A stretch of 64,000 nt of DNA from positions 372,001 through 436,000 of the forward strand of contig NZ_JABMKX010000004.1 of NCBI RefSeq assembly GCF_013204885.1, in the 5' to 3' direction. Shown here in pieces: positions 36,085 to 44,172 of this stretch. Positions within the stretch are counted from its first letter, which is position 1, and the number at the start of each line of letters is the position of its first letter. The notes under the pieces were generated by a model. It was not told where the DNA came from. It saw nothing but the letters and a program-made list of their open reading frames with translations, and did not search any database. Source of the DNA: Paenibacillus tritici (lineage in GTDB: Bacteria > Bacillota > Bacilli > Paenibacillales > Paenibacillaceae). Made by a program: the position numbers and the translations under genes.

Positions 36085-37695
36085 ATGACAGTGAACGTAA
36101 ACCAAAGAGTTCTGAAGAAGGCAATCGGCATCGGATTGACCGCAGTAATGGGGGCTACGCTGCTTGCAGGCTGCTCCTCTGATGGCAAGAGTAATTCAGC
36201 AGCCGGAGGTACAGAAGCACCCGGTAAAGCCGAACGCGTAACTCTAAAGGTGGAGATCTTCGACCGCGGTAAAAGTCCCAAGCAATACACCATTACCAAT
36301 AACTTTATGTCCCAGATGATTCAGAAAAATTTCGGTGATCCCAATAACATTGACGTTGAGTTTGTACCGGTCCAGCGTTCAGAGGAAGTTACGAAGCTGA
36401 ATGTACTGATGGCGAGTAACTCCGATGTGCCGGATATTGTCTTTACTTATGATTCCAGCGTTTTCTACCGTTATGCCCAGCAGGGCGGTCTGACGGATGT
36501 CGGTCCCCTTCTTGAAGAGCATGGTCAGACGTTGAAGAAATTCATTGGTGACGAGACGATGGCTTTCGGCCAGCTCGACGGCAAGCAGTTCGCCATACCG
36601 GGCAAACGGGCCATCACGGGCCGCTACGCCTCCTACATCCGCCAGGATTGGCTGGACAAGGTGGGTCTTCCGGTACCGAAGAATACCGATGAGCTGTACA
36701 CTACTTTGAAAGCGTTTAAGGAGAAGGACCCGGGCGGGCTTGGCACCAAAACCATCCCGATGGGGATGTCACTTGGCTCTGCTCAGTTAGAGACCCTGAT
36801 CTACTCCTTCATTAAGCCGATCAGCGGCGATCTGACCTACAGCCAGCGCTACGAGCTGCCGCTGCATGAGGGCTTCAAGGATGCGGCACAGTTCCTCAAC
36901 AAGCTCTACAATGAAGGGCTGGTCAGCAAGGACTTCAGTCTGGATGAAGACAAAGCCCAGGTGTCCAAGGACATTCAGAACGGCAACGTCGGCTTCTTCT
37001 CCGAGGATGTGGATACCTTGTTCTATGCTGACGGTACGCTGGATAATCTCTACAAGAATGTACCGGGCAGCAAGCTGCTGCCTGCGGATATCCTCACCAA
37101 TGCCAAGGTGGACAATAAGTATATCAAATCCCGCTATGCCTCGAACGGCATGTACATCATGATCCCTAAGAGCAGCAAACGTGCAGTGGAAGCGGTGAAA
37201 TACCTTGACTGGATGGCGACAGGCAACAATCTGATTGACATCTACAACGGTGTTGAGGGCGAGAACTACGATATGGTGGACGGCATCCCGGTCGTTAAGG
37301 CTGATGTATCCCAGGAATTCCAGGACCGTCTGTTCACTTCCGGGGACACCGCGATTATCTCCAACGGCAAGAACCTCGGCGACCAGGCTATGAATGAGAA
37401 GGCATGGATCAGCGGATTCCCTGTGAACAACCAGGAACCGTTGAAGCAGTCGATCGACATTGCCAACACGGATACCGTGGGTCCTATCGTCTTCGGGAAG
37501 CCGATTGAAGCAGAATCGAAATACGGCACTACGCTCAGCGACAAGCTCAACGTTATTATCGTGAAGACCGCGATGGCGAAGCCGGATCAATTCGATGCTA
37601 TATTCGAGCAGGAAATGAAGGACTATATGTCTCTGGGCGGAGACAAGCTGAAGGCGGAGCTGGAGCAGGCGCTTACAGAGATTTCAGCCAAATAA
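36085..37695 (+). CDS. Sugar ABC transporter solute-binding lipoprotein (LplA-like)
   Basis: 536 residues. A lipoprotein signal ends with LLAGC, lipid-modified Cys30, followed by a Ser/Gly linker. The mature part is a large family-1 extracellular binding protein (VPDIVFTYDSSVFYRYAQQG, FAIPGKRAITGRYASYIRQDWL) of the LplA/YtcQ type. It would capture an oligosaccharide outside the cell and hand it to the two permeases downstream. No ATPase gene is present; such importers usually share one MsmX-type ATPase encoded elsewhere. GGGAGATGG precedes the ATG. Confidence 0.93.
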   Translation: MTVNVNQRVLKKAIGIGLTAVMGATLLAGCSSDGKSNSAAGGTEAPGKAERVTLKVEIFDRGKSPKQYTITNNFMSQMIQKNFGDPNNIDVEFVPVQRSEEVTKLNVLMASNSDVPDIVFTYDSSVFYRYAQQGGLTDVGPLLEEHGQTLKKFIGDETMAFGQLDGKQFAIPGKRAITGRYASYIRQDWLDKVGLPVPKNTDELYTTLKAFKEKDPGGLGTKTIPMGMSLGSAQLETLIYSFIKPISGDLTYSQRYELPLHEGFKDAAQFLNKLYNEGLVSKDFSLDEDKAQVSKDIQNGNVGFFSEDVDTLFYADGTLDNLYKNVPGSKLLPADILTNAKVDNKYIKSRYASNGMYIMIPKSSKRAVEAVKYLDWMATGNNLIDIYNGVEGENYDMVDGIPVVKADVSQEFQDRLFTSGDTAIISNGKNLGDQAMNEKAWISGFPVNNQEPLKQSIDIANTDTVGPIVFGKPIEAESKYGTTLSDKLNVIIVKTAMAKPDQFDAIFEQEMKDYMSLGGDKLKAELEQALTEISAK

Positions 37696-37709
37696 ACTAA
37701 AAAAAAGTG

Positions 37710-37750
37710 AAAACCGGGGGGAGCTGGCATGCTGCTCTGCCCGGTTTTTT
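37710..37750 (+). terminator. Intercistronic terminator after the binding-protein gene
   Basis: AAAACCGGG pairs with CCCGGTTTT and is followed by TTT, 20 bases before the permease start. Partial termination here would give more binding protein than permease, a common arrangement. Confidence 0.8.
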
Positions 37751-37770
37751 CTCCATAGGAGGAGAGTAAC

Positions 37771-38673
37771 TTGAGCAAAGCGTCCTACATCAGACGGTAC
37801 TGGCAACTATACGCGCTGCTTTCACTGCCCATTATGTATTTCCTGATTTTCCGCTACGGCCCGATGTATGGGGTACAGATTGCCTTCAAGGATTTCAACC
37901 TGTTCCAGGGAATCAACGGCAGTGAGTGGATCGGCTTCGACGCCTTCCGCGAGGTCTTTGGCATGAAAGAGTTCTATAGCAGTCTGCGCAATACGTTTTT
38001 GTTGAACTTTCTGGATTTGATAGTATCTTTCCCGGCCCCGATTATTCTGGCCATTATGCTGTATGAAGTGAAGTCGGTATGGTTCAAAAAAATATCACAG
38101 ACCCTTCTCTACATTCCCCACTTTATTTCCTGGGTGATTATCGGAGGAATCGTCTATCAATTGTTCGGCAACCAATCCGGTATGGTGAACGGTTTGCTGG
38201 AGAGCATGGGGCTGAACCCCATTCCTTTTTTGACCGAAAAAAATCCATGGCTGATTACCTATCTGTTCACTGGTGTCTGGCAAAGTGCCGGCTGGGGAAC
38301 CATCCTGTATCTGGCAGCGCTTACCGGTGTCAACCGCGAGCTGTTTGAAGCGGCCGAGGTGGATGGGGCGACCAGAATGAAGAAGATCCGCTACATTACG
38401 CTGCCCAGCATCAAACCTACCATTATTACCCTGCTGATTCTCAACCTGGGGAAAATGGTCAGCATCGGCTTCGATCGTCCTTACATCATCGGGAATACGG
38501 CAGTGCGTGAATATTCTGATGTGCTCAGTACCTTCGTCTACCGGATTGGTCTGGAATCGGGCCAGTATACGCTGGCGACTGTAGTTGGATTGTTCCAGGC
38601 AGTGGTTGGACTGGTATTCATCCTTGGCTCCAATTATATATCGAAAAAAGTGACCGGCGACGGCATTCTATGA
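37771..38673 (+). CDS. Sugar ABC transporter permease (LplB-like)
   Basis: 300 residues, six predicted membrane helices. The cytoplasmic EAA loop reads FEAAEVDGATRMKKIRYITLP, where the shared ATPase docks. The N-terminus SLPIMYFLIFRYGPMYGVQIAFKDF is typical of the LplB/YtcP-type subfamily. The TTG start follows AGGAGGAG. Second gene of the transporter operon. Confidence 0.93.
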   Translation: MSKASYIRRYWQLYALLSLPIMYFLIFRYGPMYGVQIAFKDFNLFQGINGSEWIGFDAFREVFGMKEFYSSLRNTFLLNFLDLIVSFPAPIILAIMLYEVKSVWFKKISQTLLYIPHFISWVIIGGIVYQLFGNQSGMVNGLLESMGLNPIPFLTEKNPWLITYLFTGVWQSAGWGTILYLAALTGVNRELFEAAEVDGATRMKKIRYITLPSIKPTIITLLILNLGKMVSIGFDRPYIIGNTAVREYSDVLSTFVYRIGLESGQYTLATVVGLFQAVVGLVFILGSNYISKKVTGDGIL

Positions 38674-38698
38674 TCATGAAGAAAGGAGGCGGAGTCCT

Positions 38699-39571
38699 AT
38701 GAGTGAACGTACCTCAAACCGGATATTCGATATCGTTAATGTGACCTTTATAGCCCTGTTCGTACTGTTTTGTCTGGCTCCGTTTGTACACGTGATTGCG
38801 GTGTCCCTCAGCTCTACGCGGGCCATTACCTCGGGGGAAGTAACGATTTTCCCGATTGAACTGAACTGGAAGGCTTATGTGCAAGTCTTTACTGACAGTG
38901 CAATGATCCGCTCGCTGATCTTCACTATTATCCTGACCGTGGCCACTACGGTATTATGTATGCTCTTCACCATCGCAGCCGCCTATCCGCTGACCAAAAG
39001 CAAGCTGAAGGGCCGCACCATGTTCATGTATCTGATCATCATCACCATGTTCTTCAGCGGCGGGATTATTCCCGAATACCTGCTGATCCGTGATTTGCAT
39101 ATGATTGATACGGTCTGGTCGCTGATTCTGCCCGGTCTGGTCAGCCCGTTCAACCTGATTATCCTGATCTCGTTCTTCCGCAGCATCCCGCCGAGTCTGG
39201 AGGAATCAGCCGAGATCGACGGCAGCTCGCATTTCCGCACCCTGATGAAAATCGTCCTGCCGTTATCCATGCCGGTTATGGCTACACTTGCGCTCTTCTA
39301 CGCGGTTGGCCGCTGGAACGGATTCCAGGATTCCCTGATGTATATCAATAATCCCGATCTGTATCCGCTTCAGCTGAAGCTTTTCCAGATGGTTCAGAAC
39401 AATATGATCTCTGAGCTGACACAGCTGGAGGGGGCTGTCCGCGCCAAGCTGCCGCCGGAGAGCCTCAAGGCTGCTACTGTCGTCTTCGCTACCGTTCCGA
39501 TTCTCGTAGTCTACCCATGGCTGCAGAAATATTTCGTCAGTGGTGTTATGCTTGGTGCGGTCAAGGGCTAA
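38699..39571 (+). CDS. Sugar ABC transporter permease (YtcP/LplC-like)
   Basis: 290 residues, six predicted membrane helices, forming the heterodimeric channel with the preceding permease. EAA loop: EESAEIDGSSHFRTLMKIVL. N-terminal FCLAPFVHVIAVSLSSTRAI and late MFFSGGIIPEYLLIR are typical of the LplC/YtcP group. AAAGGAGG precedes the ATG. Confidence 0.93.
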   Translation: MSERTSNRIFDIVNVTFIALFVLFCLAPFVHVIAVSLSSTRAITSGEVTIFPIELNWKAYVQVFTDSAMIRSLIFTIILTVATTVLCMLFTIAAAYPLTKSKLKGRTMFMYLIIITMFFSGGIIPEYLLIRDLHMIDTVWSLILPGLVSPFNLIILISFFRSIPPSLEESAEIDGSSHFRTLMKIVLPLSMPVMATLALFYAVGRWNGFQDSLMYINNPDLYPLQLKLFQMVQNNMISELTQLEGAVRAKLPPESLKAATVVFATVPILVVYPWLQKYFVSGVMLGAVKG

Positions 39572-39608
39572 CCTGCAACACTGCGGTATAGGGAAAGGAG
39601 AGAAGGAT

Positions 39609-40553
39609 ATGGAGGATAAAGGCGAATTCTCATTCTCCACCTGCTGGAACATCAGACGTCACACTACAGGTGACGGGATGCTGAATGAGATCCGGGGGCT
39701 GGGCTTCCGGCGGGTGGAGCTGAATTATAATGTGACGGAGGAAATGCTGGCTGCGATCGAACCGATGCTGGAGCGCGGGGAAATCGGCGTATCCAGTGTG
39801 CATAATACCTTCCCCCACGTGGCGGACCCTGATTATGGCACGGATTCCGTGCTGCTGGGCTTCGCAGACAGGGAGAAGCGGAAGCGGGCAGTAGACCTGC
39901 TGGTCCGTTCGGCGGAATACGCCCATCGCTACGGCGGGGAAGCCGTGGTGGTGCATCCCGGCGAAGTACCTTTTCCGGGGGATATCTCCGGGGAGCTGGA
40001 GCAGCTCTACGGCGGGCAAGGCAAGGAATCGGCGGCTTATCGCAGGAAGTGGGCAGAGCTGATGGAACGGCGTGAAGCCTATAGCGCAGGTTATGTGCAG
40101 ACCATTATTGAAAGTCTGGACGAAGTGTGTAACCGCGCGGTGTCCAAGGGGCTGAATGTCCGCTTCGGCATCGAGACCCGCTCCAAGCCGCAGCAGATTC
40201 CCACGCTCGCGGAAGCTAAGACGATAATCAATGCTTTAAAAGGAGCGCCAGTCGGCATCTGGTATGATACCGGCCACGCCATTATGATGGACCGTCTGGG
40301 ACTGTACGACAGCATCGGGGAGATGGAAGGGCTGATGGATGACATCGTCGGTGTCCACATCCATGAGACGATCGGTCTCTCCGACCACTGGTGTCCCTAT
40401 GTGAACAGCGGGAATCCCGATTTCTATGACGCCTATCTGCCGATGATTGAACGGGCCCAGGTCAAGGTCTACGAGCTGAAGGCAGCCTGCCGCCCGGAAG
40501 AGATTCATGAGAGCCACCGTCTGCTTACGGCTAAGCTGGCGGGCAGGGGATAG
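39609..40553 (+). CDS. Sugar phosphate isomerase/epimerase-like TIM barrel
   Basis: 314 residues of the AP-endonuclease-2/xylose-isomerase-like superfamily. Candidate metal ligands are in VVVHPGEV, FGIETRSKP, GIWYDTGHAIM and GVHIHETIG. It probably isomerises, epimerises or dehydrates a sugar or keto-sugar in the cytoplasm. AAAGGAGAG precedes the ATG, 37 bases after the permease stop, so it belongs to the same operon. I cannot name the substrate. Confidence 0.82.
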   Translation: MEDKGEFSFSTCWNIRRHTTGDGMLNEIRGLGFRRVELNYNVTEEMLAAIEPMLERGEIGVSSVHNTFPHVADPDYGTDSVLLGFADREKRKRAVDLLVRSAEYAHRYGGEAVVVHPGEVPFPGDISGELEQLYGGQGKESAAYRRKWAELMERREAYSAGYVQTIIESLDEVCNRAVSKGLNVRFGIETRSKPQQIPTLAEAKTIINALKGAPVGIWYDTGHAIMMDRLGLYDSIGEMEGLMDDIVGVHIHETIGLSDHWCPYVNSGNPDFYDAYLPMIERAQVKVYELKAACRPEEIHESHRLLTAKLAGRG

Positions 40554-40640
40554 GCTGAACAATAAGCAAAAGAAGAAATCTGGGGATGGGCAGCGGCCGG
40601 AAGTCCTATATAGCAAGATTTTCTGCAAGGAGGAAGCACA

Positions 40641-42422
40641 ATGTATAAGCAACTGGTGGATAGCAATGACAGAGCGGTAGAACAAGGGATTCCCCGGCAG
40701 GTGCTGGATCAGGAAAGTCTGTATTATGGTGGGACCATTGAACCGCATACGGGGATTGCCTGGGTGAATCATACCACCGGCACTCCAACGGACATGTGTT
40801 ATTGGGGGGCCGCTCTGGTGAACCCGGATTCCAGATACTACCGGGATGAGGAGCTGCTGGACCGGCTGAAGCTGGCCACAGAGTTTGTGCTGCGCTTCCA
40901 GCATAAGGACGGGTCCATTTCTCCGGGCTGGACGAACTATCATTCTCCGCCGGATACGGCTTTTGTCGTGGTTGGCTACGCCCAATTGTATCAACTGCTG
41001 CTGAAGCAGGAGTGGCCGCCGCTTCAGCCGGTTCTCGCCAATATGCGCCTGTTCCTGGAGCGGACTCTTCCCGTCATGCTTACAGGCGGGATTCATACTC
41101 CGAATCACCGCTGGGTCATGTGCGCGGCCCTTGGGTTTCTTCATGAGCTGTTCGGCGGGGAAGAGGTCCTGCAGCGGGCGGAGCAGTGGCTCGCGGAAGG
41201 CATGGACATTACACCGGACGGGGAATGGACAGAGCGGAGCAACGGCATCTACAGCGCAGTCAGCGACATCATGCTTATACATGCCGCCCGGCTGCTGAAT
41301 AAGCCGCAGCTTCTGGACCCGGTCCGGCGGAACCTGCACATGATGGTCTATCTGGTCCATCCTTCGGGCGAGGTTGTGACCGATTATTCCGGCCGGCAGG
41401 ATCTGGGGAGCCTGCATGATCTGTCTCCCTACTATTTGCCTTATGCCATTCTTGCCCGGTCCGACAAGGATGCCGTACTGGCCGGCATGGCCGAATGGGC
41501 CGGGCGTTCACTTCAAAATCCGGGCGTTTGCTCGGTGAATGCCCTGGTGCGGATGTTGCTGGAGCCGGAGCTGCAGCAGCCGCCGGAGACAACGGCGGAG
41601 CTTCCGGTACAGTATGAGAGAATACTGAACGGTGAGTTCCTGCGGAACGGTTATCTGGAGCGGATGGAGTCCGCCGGGCATCAGGGGCGGATCTACCACA
41701 GCCGTCTGCATACCGATTTCGGGGCGCCTGTGGCCCGGCTCAGAGACGGGAAGACCAGCGTGACACTGATCACGGAGACGCCCTCCTTCTTCGCGATGCG
41801 TCACGGTGCCGTAAGGCTGCTGGCGGTGCAGCTAACCTCCAGCTTCAATCCCGGCTTCGTGCCGATGCAGGAGATGACCAGACTGCCGGACGGCTACCTG
41901 CTGAAGGGCGTGCAGAAGAAAGGCTACTACGGACCGGTTGAAGGAGCGCTGCTTCCGCCGGAAGCTGCTACAGAAGTAAGTCCCTGGTATCTCCTCCCGC
42001 ATCAGAGCCGTCCCCTGACCCATGAACAGACGCTCTCCGTGGAGACGGAGATACACCGTACAGCGACAGGCTGGAGCCTCCGGCTGCATTGCGAGGAGCC
42101 TGCACAGGTTATGGCTCAGCTATCCTTCAACTTCGGCTGGGAGGGCAACCTCACTTCGGGAGGGCTGGAGACGGCGGGTGAGGATAACATTACTTCGGGA
42201 GAGTTGCGGAAGGTGGACGAGGGTAACTCACTATGGAGCGGAGGACAGTTCCGTTATAGTTATGGCGGTGACTGGATTGATTTTACAGGTGGGGAAATGG
42301 CTCATCTGGGCGCTACGGCCCGTGAGCCCAGGCCGCCTAAAAACTACAAGTCGGTCCTGGTGAATCTGGTGACCCCGTTCGACAAGACATTTACCCTTAC
42401 CCTCTCTCCTGCTAAGGAATGA
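40641..42422 (+). CDS. Large carbohydrate-active-like protein, unrecognised family
   Basis: 593 residues, no signal peptide. The N-terminal ~330 residues are helix-rich with paired Trp/Tyr/His motifs (PTDMCYWGAALVNPDSRYY, GSISPGWTNYHSPPDTAFVV, RWVMCAALGFLHELFGG), which resembles an alpha/alpha-toroid glycosidase or lyase. The C-terminal part looks like a beta-sandwich (YGPVEGALLPPEA, WSLRLHCEEP). This two-part layout recalls heparinase-II/III or GH88-like enzymes, but I recognise no definite family. As the last gene of the importer operon it is a good candidate for the enzyme that attacks the imported sugar. AAGGAGG precedes the ATG. Confidence 0.7.
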   Translation: MYKQLVDSNDRAVEQGIPRQVLDQESLYYGGTIEPHTGIAWVNHTTGTPTDMCYWGAALVNPDSRYYRDEELLDRLKLATEFVLRFQHKDGSISPGWTNYHSPPDTAFVVVGYAQLYQLLLKQEWPPLQPVLANMRLFLERTLPVMLTGGIHTPNHRWVMCAALGFLHELFGGEEVLQRAEQWLAEGMDITPDGEWTERSNGIYSAVSDIMLIHAARLLNKPQLLDPVRRNLHMMVYLVHPSGEVVTDYSGRQDLGSLHDLSPYYLPYAILARSDKDAVLAGMAEWAGRSLQNPGVCSVNALVRMLLEPELQQPPETTAELPVQYERILNGEFLRNGYLERMESAGHQGRIYHSRLHTDFGAPVARLRDGKTSVTLITETPSFFAMRHGAVRLLAVQLTSSFNPGFVPMQEMTRLPDGYLLKGVQKKGYYGPVEGALLPPEAATEVSPWYLLPHQSRPLTHEQTLSVETEIHRTATGWSLRLHCEEPAQVMAQLSFNFGWEGNLTSGGLETAGEDNITSGELRKVDEGNSLWSGGQFRYSYGGDWIDFTGGEMAHLGATAREPRPPKNYKSVLVNLVTPFDKTFTLTLSPAKE

Positions 42423-42444
42423 GATATTATCGTGTAGACGAAAC

Positions 42445-42471
42445 GGTCAGCATCAAGATGCTGGCCTCTTT
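42445..42471 (+). terminator. Terminator of the importer operon
   Basis: GGTCAGCATC-AA-GATGCTGGCC forms a 10-bp stem with one wobble, followed by TCTTT. Confidence 0.75.
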
Positions 42472-42517
42472 GGGTGTGTGTAGATAGTGCTACCTCCGAT
42501 CGCGCTTTAATCTGCTG

Positions 42518-42709
42518 AACTGGTCGATCCCATCGATTCCACCGCAACCCGCCGAACCCACTGAACTCGCTGGATTCGCTGATCGCACTGAGCCCGTCGC
42601 TCCCAATGATTCCGTCGAACCCGCTGAACCCATCGAGCCCGTCGAACCCACTAATTCCGTCAATCCTGCCGAACCCAACCAGAACTCTCTGATCCCGCTG
42701 TACCCGTCG
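42518..42709. repeat. Degenerate 9-bp satellite next to the second 51-bp array
   Basis: About 21 units with a 9-base period and consensus AACCCGYYG (for example AACCCGCTG, AACCCATCG, AGCCCGTCG, ATTCCGTCA). The last unit joins directly to the first 51-bp unit. On the minus strand one frame reads like Gly-X-Y triplets, but there is no start or ribosome site. Confidence 0.8.
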
Positions 42710-43158
42710 AAAGTGGGCGGCAGGAGCGAATTGGGAGCAAAAGTGCACCTCAATCCGCTGGAAGTGGGCAGCAGGCGGGAAGGAGGAGCAAAAGTGCACC
42801 TCAATCCGTTGGAAGTGGGCAACAGGCGGGAAGGAGGAGCAAAAGTGCACCTCAATCCTCTGGAAGTGGACAACAGGCGGGAAGGAGGAGCAAAACTGCA
42901 CCTCAATCCGCTGGAAGTGGGCTGTATGAGAAAATGAAAGGTATAAATCCCACTGATCCGGCCGGAAGTGGGCTGGATGAGAAAATAAAAGGTATAAATC
43001 CCACTGTTCCAGCTGGAAGGGAGCTGGATGAGAAAATGAAAGGGATAAATCCCACTGATCCGGTCGAAAGTGGGCTGGATGAGAAAATGAAAGGGATAAA
43101 TCCCACTGTTCCAGCTGGAAGTGGGCAGTAGGCGAGATTGAGGAGCAGAATCGCCGCC
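42710..43158 (+). repeat. Second 51-bp tandem array (4 type-II, 4 type-I-like, 1 partial)
   Basis: Eight full 51-bp units plus a ~41-bp ninth. Units 1-4 carry the type-II core GAGCAAAAGTGCACCTCAAT. Units 5-8 carry the type-I-like core GGGATAAATCCC (GGTATAAATCCC in two units) inside GATGAGAAAATGAAAGG...CACTG. The ninth begins as type II. Every unit starts GAAGTGGGC or a close variant. Unit length, boundary and both cores are shared with the array at 31786-32754, in the opposite order. Confidence 0.95.
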
Positions 43159-43178
43159 CGACTCCGGGCCTCAGGAAT

Positions 43179-43364
43179 AGCAGGTGGAAAAATGTATCTT
43201 AATTTAGCGGGTTCTGACGATTATAGGGTAGCAAGTGGAAAAACAGCATCTACTGATGCGGTTTCCTGCCTTTTTGGGTGAATTGTGATTATTTAAGTGC
43301 TGTTATTCCACCTGCTGTTGTAGAAGCGACCATTCGTTCATCAGCAAGTGGACAAAATCCAACT
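43179..43364 (-). repeat. Dispersed 187-bp repeat, copy C (inverted)
   Basis: Third copy of the element at 12799-12985 and 25447-25633, here on the minus strand. Read on that strand it starts AGTTGGATTTTGTCCACTTG and ends AAGATACATTTTTCCACCTG. The complementary arms AGGTGGAATAACAGCACTTA and AGATGCTGTTTTTCCACTTG are present. It begins about 20 bases after the 51-bp array ends. Confidence 0.88.
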
Positions 43365-43554
43365 GCTATCGTTCACAGTAACACCCTATCATCGTTAACA
43401 GTAGTAACATCCCGGCTTATCCAATCGGTAGATAGATTTAGCAGAAGAAAAATCACCGCCGTTCAACAAAACGGGTTCCGGGTTCTATGAAGAGCGAGAT
43501 CGAGGGGGTGAGGGAAGTTATGGGAGAACAATAATAGTTAGTTTTAAAAGCAGG

Positions 43555-43564
43555 CGCCCACTTC
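43555..43564 (-). repeat. Inverted 51-bp unit boundary
   Basis: CGCCCACTTC is the exact complement of the unit start GAAGTGGGCG, about 400 bases beyond the second array and pointing back at it. Ten bases alone could be chance; the parallel with 31676-31698 makes it worth recording. Confidence 0.4.
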
Positions 43565-43580
43565 TGCCCGCTCACCACAA

Positions 43581-43618
43581 GAGCCTCCCGGCTGCCGTTC
43601 ATGGCAACTGTGAGGCTC
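43581..43618 (-). terminator. Probable terminator of the Gly/His-rich gene
   Basis: GAGCCTC and GAGGCTC form the outer stem and CTGCC with GGCA an inner one. It lies just after the stop of the minus-strand gene. The T tract is weak. Confidence 0.45.
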
Positions 43619-43632
43619 GGTTGTTCATTCTG

Positions 43633-44010
43633 TTAGTCTCCGCCACCGCCACCGCCGCCATCCCCGCCACCGGAATCGCCGCCGCCATGGCCGCCACTGT
43701 CCCAGCCGCCGTGGCTGCCGCTGCCCCAACTGCTGCTGCCATGGTTATGATCCTGTGTATGATGCCCATGGTGATGGCTGGCGCCGCTGTGCCCGTCATT
43801 GTGACGAAGATGATTGTCGCGGCTGTCTACGGAGGAACTGTTCAGATCAACTCCCGGTAAGAAAAAACTATCCGCAGAATTATTCCTGTTCCCGTAGCTC
43901 CTGTTATTCCTGTTCCCGTAATTCTTATGGCGGGCATTTCGGTTGCTGTGATTAATGCCTAATATAGCGATATACACAACTACTCCAACAAATACAAAGC
44001 TACCAATCAA
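43633..44010 (-). CDS. Small membrane-anchored Gly/His-rich protein
   Basis: 125 residues. One N-terminal membrane helix (SFVFVGVVVYIAILGI) is followed by an Asn/Arg repeat region (YGNRNNRSYGNRNN), a His-rich stretch (SHHHGHHTQDHNHG) and a C-terminal Gly/Asp tail. TTG start with AGGAGGGG six bases upstream. The His cluster could bind divalent metal such as Zn or Ni. No family is recognised. Low-complexity Gly-rich tails of this kind are common in Bacillales membrane proteins. Confidence 0.7.
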   Translation of the reverse strand: MIGSFVFVGVVVYIAILGINHSNRNARHKNYGNRNNRSYGNRNNSADSFFLPGVDLNSSSVDSRDNHLRHNDGHSGASHHHGHHTQDHNHGSSSWGSGSHGGWDSGGHGGGDSGGGDGGGGGGGD

Positions 44011-44172
44011 ATGGAACCCCTCCTATTATAGAAAGTAGTAATGCGTTCTTACCTGAATCATACCATAATTTCTCAGTTATTGAAGGTCATCCAGGTTACA
44101 GAATAGTCCAGCCTTTGCTACCAGCGACGGAGTCACAGTCACAGCCAGACTAACCAGACAGCTTGAAATTAC

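Noticed and set aside
40236..41417. A 393-residue open frame antisense to the TIM-barrel and toroid genes
   Set aside because: Spans two well-supported genes on the other strand; Pro/Arg/His-rich without domains.
42344..42906. Collagen-like minus-strand frames over the 9-bp satellite and second array
   Set aside because: Gly-X-Y appearance comes from the 9-bp period; no start, no signal or anchor, and two different frames give similar results.
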